Shown piece by piece: positions 37,234 through 39,055 of a stretch of 39,055 bases of DNA. The notes under the pieces are model-generated. The model was given only the letters and a program-made list of their open reading frames with translations, ran no database searches and was not told the origin of the DNA. This DNA comes from OLB19 sp964624165. Its GTDB lineage: Bacteria; Patescibacteriota; Minisyncoccia; Phycocordibacterales; UBA918. The stretch covers positions 1 through 39,055 of the forward strand of contig CAZUWG010000004.1 of NCBI GenBank assembly GCA_964624165.1, in the 5' to 3' direction. The first letter of the stretch is position 1, and every line of letters begins with the position of its first letter. The position numbers and the translations under genes are program-made.

Positions 37234-39018
37234 TTAAGTTTTTTTACTATTAACCATTTTTTCTGCTTCCGCTTTTAGCGTCTTAAGTCTCATGGTAGGG
37301 TTGGTCATAAACATATGCCAAAGCTTGATATCAATCTCAGTTCCAGGCTTTATCTTTGACACACCATCGACACTGACGTTCATAGCTTGCCAAATCTCCG
37401 GGTTCTGATTAGCAAACTGTAAAAATAAATTTTGTCTCTCATGGAACCCGACCCGCGACATATCATCATTTGAAACTCCAGGAAAACTTTTGGCGTTATA
37501 AGCGGATAACATTGCTTTGCCGAAGTTTGCTTCTTCATTCTGGCTTTGGTCGGGCTGTGTTTCGGGCATTACAAATATACGAAGCTCATCTGGTAGCTCA
37601 CGCGCCTTTTCTTGTGGTATTTCTGCTTCCGTGATCGCGGGTGTCGTATCTTCTGAGCCGTAGCCCAACTCGCTGACTGTTGGTGTAGACGGACCGAAGT
37701 CGACGTTTTCACCAGACTGATAACGAGGCAACACGTTCTTGAGCGCTGCCTCAAGACTAACATTTTCACCCAAGCCCTGATCCGCGGCCAAGCGGGCTGC
37801 TAGTTTTTCGATTACGTCGAGATTAGCTTTAGTTAGCACATCGCCAGTATAAAGCCAGAGCTTGGGGTTATCTTTGATACGAAGACCAGCTTCTTTCGCC
37901 AAACTCTTATCGGCGGTAAGCTCATCACGCACTAGATCAATCAACGCTTGAAGCTCATCTTTTGAAACGGCGCCAACTTTTTTAAACGTCGGTGTCTGTG
38001 GAATCCGAGTGTCGCCCTCGAGCACATCCCAGAGCGTGCAATTCTTTGTGATAGTGTACGATTCTTTTACCTCCTCAGTGGAGTTAGGGTTTGAGATATC
38101 TTCTAAGGAGCTTGTCAACCGGTCAATGGCGTAAGAGGCGCCCGCTGTTTTCCCCGCTACTATCTCTGGCGAAGCCGGGATAGCTGGTCGCCCATCTCTA
38201 CTTGGCACCTCTAACAAAGAATGCCCTGTTCGATCTGGAGCAGTTTCGGCTGTAGCCCCATTCTGCAGCGGCGTATCGGCGACTGATTGTAGATCATGTA
38301 TCGCTGCCTGCGCCGCCAGTCTTTCAGCCATTATGGCAGCGTTCCATTTTGCTTCAAATAGCTCTTTTCCATCTACGTTATTAAGCTCAATCAGCCCTTG
38401 TCGCTCACCGTTACCTGTTGTACCAATCGCCAACATACTCAAAAGCGCCGCGTACCCCAGCCGATTTCCCCACTTTTGTGCCGGGAAACGTGCCATAAGC
38501 TTCGTCGCACGTTCGCTAAGCGGAGCAGAAAGTGCTTCAACGCGCCGGCGCTTTGCGTGAGCTATGATAGCTTCCGGTGAAATACGTACCCGCTCAGCTT
38601 CAGTGCGTGCGGCGAGTTGCGCCCCATTTTTCGCAACCGAAGGAGTGGTCTCAATCCCCTGCGCATTCGCGCGACGGACACTCCTAGCATGTGCCAGACT
38701 AGCCAGATCAAGCTCTCGTTCGGCTGTCAGACGCTCTTCTTTTGTGACCTGTTTACTATCTCTTACAGCATCAAATCGCTTTTGCGCTTCATCACGCAGC
38801 GCAGCTGCGCTGACGACAGCTTGAGTGAGCTTAGCTTTGGTCTCGCCATCGTTTTTATCTTCAGTCGATACTACTGTAGGAGTCGTTTCCATATTTCCTG
38901 CTTCAAGAGGAGTTTTATGATCGTCAGCCTTAGTCGCTCCTGGTACCTCCTTATGAGCAATAAAACTTTCCCAGGCATTTCCATCATGAGAATCGTGTGG
39001 ATCGTGTGGATCGTCCAT
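37234..39018 (-). CDS. Hypothetical membrane-associated protein, at least 594 aa, 5' end uncertain
   Basis: Unrecognised. N-terminal His/Asp repeat (D-P-H-D-P-H-D), a long charged helical region (about 60-175), one short hydrophobic segment (about 187-202), then a soluble C-terminal half. There S-Y-T-I-T-K-N-C-T-L-W-D-V-L-E-G resembles the start of a LysM-type module, and K-I-K-P-G-T-E-I-D-I near the end has a similar flavour. The frame stays open upstream of the ATG at 39018 to the window edge (N-E-P-D-T-P-L-R-A-G), with no Shine-Dalgarno or promoter at 39018, so the true start may lie outside. Possibly a cell-envelope protein. Confidence 0.6.
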   Translation of the reverse strand: MDDPHDPHDSHDGNAWESFIAHKEVPGATKADDHKTPLEAGNMETTPTVVSTEDKNDGETKAKLTQAVVSAAALRDEAQKRFDAVRDSKQVTKEERLTAERELDLASLAHARSVRRANAQGIETTPSVAKNGAQLAARTEAERVRISPEAIIAHAKRRRVEALSAPLSERATKLMARFPAQKWGNRLGYAALLSMLAIGTTGNGERQGLIELNNVDGKELFEAKWNAAIMAERLAAQAAIHDLQSVADTPLQNGATAETAPDRTGHSLLEVPSRDGRPAIPASPEIVAGKTAGASYAIDRLTSSLEDISNPNSTEEVKESYTITKNCTLWDVLEGDTRIPQTPTFKKVGAVSKDELQALIDLVRDELTADKSLAKEAGLRIKDNPKLWLYTGDVLTKANLDVIEKLAARLAADQGLGENVSLEAALKNVLPRYQSGENVDFGPSTPTVSELGYGSEDTTPAITEAEIPQEKARELPDELRIFVMPETQPDQSQNEEANFGKAMLSAYNAKSFPGVSNDDMSRVGFHERQNLFLQFANQNPEIWQAMNVSVDGVSKIKPGTEIDIKLWHMFMTNPTMRLKTLKAEAEKMVNSKKT

Positions 39019-39055
39019 TCCCGCACGTAAAGGAGTATCTGGTTCGTTTGTTGCG

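Noticed and set aside
38992..39009. 9-bp tandem repeat as a regulatory element
   Set aside because: It lies in coding sequence and simply encodes the repeated Asp-Pro-His.

Overview
The window looks like a chromosomal segment of a Candidate Phyla Radiation (Patescibacteria) bacterium, probably Parcubacteria-like. The sequence reasons are: nearly all genes on one strand, gaps of 1 to 11 nt or small overlaps inside operons, housekeeping proteins pared down to core domains (short atpC, atpH, uvrC, uvrA, murF, proS), a very reduced division/cell-wall cluster, and small secreted protein types often seen in this group (MliC-like, eight-cysteine cluster, acidic Fn3-like). TGA is used as an ordinary stop, so the recoded Gracilibacteria/Absconditabacteria are unlikely. 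The phylum call is inference; no 16S gene is present.

Layout, left to right (minus strand unless noted): two small plus-strand orphan genes (120-1004); truB and a Ca2+/cation antiporter (1047-2664); a complete F-type ATP synthase operon transcribed atpB-E-F-H-A-G-D-C (8918 down to 2724); a plus-strand small lipoprotein gene divergent from atpB (9036-9155); a hairpin-rich spacer containing an inverted element built from tRNA 3'-end sequence, then tRNA-Ala; ddl; a nucleotide-excision-repair block uvrC, a 45-aa gene, uvrA, an MliC-like protein, uvrB (10733-17768); an eight-cysteine secreted protein; tRNA-Glu with an unusual leader hairpin; an acidic Fn3-like secreted protein; a mini dcw operon mraZ-rsmH-ftsL-ftsI-murF (24599 down to 19916); lysS; greA; the elongasome operon mreB-mreC-mreD-mrdA (30858 down to 26941); proS; a plus-strand orphan gene (32356-32754); an operon of a large low-complexity protein, a delta'-like protein, frr and rseP (36869 down to 32866); and two further CPR-type hypothetical genes at the right edge.

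Functionally the window supplies energy coupling (ATP synthase), both septal and lateral peptidoglycan synthesis (ddl, murF, ftsI, mrdA, MreBCD), DNA repair (UvrABC), translation (LysRS, ProRS, RRF, TruB, two tRNAs), transcript elongation (GreA) and membrane proteolysis (RseP).

The most interesting signals are regulatory. (1) Three contiguous 10-bp AAAGTGG-type boxes sit immediately upstream of a -10 element before mraZ, with two more boxes downstream, and look like an autoregulatory MraZ operator. (2) Most promoters use an extended -10 (TGnTATAAT-like), and many place the -10 hexamer only 6-8 nt from the start codon, which predicts leaderless mRNAs. The small orphan genes instead carry strong GGAGG Shine-Dalgarno sequences. 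(3) Transcription units end in unusually long perfect hairpins (up to 26 bp) with a recurring GCGGGC-TTC-GCCCGC core, several starting at the stop codon. (4) UvrA appears to lack its DNA-binding insertion domain and UvrC lacks all cysteines and the C-terminal HhH domain, which suggests a minimal excision-repair machine.
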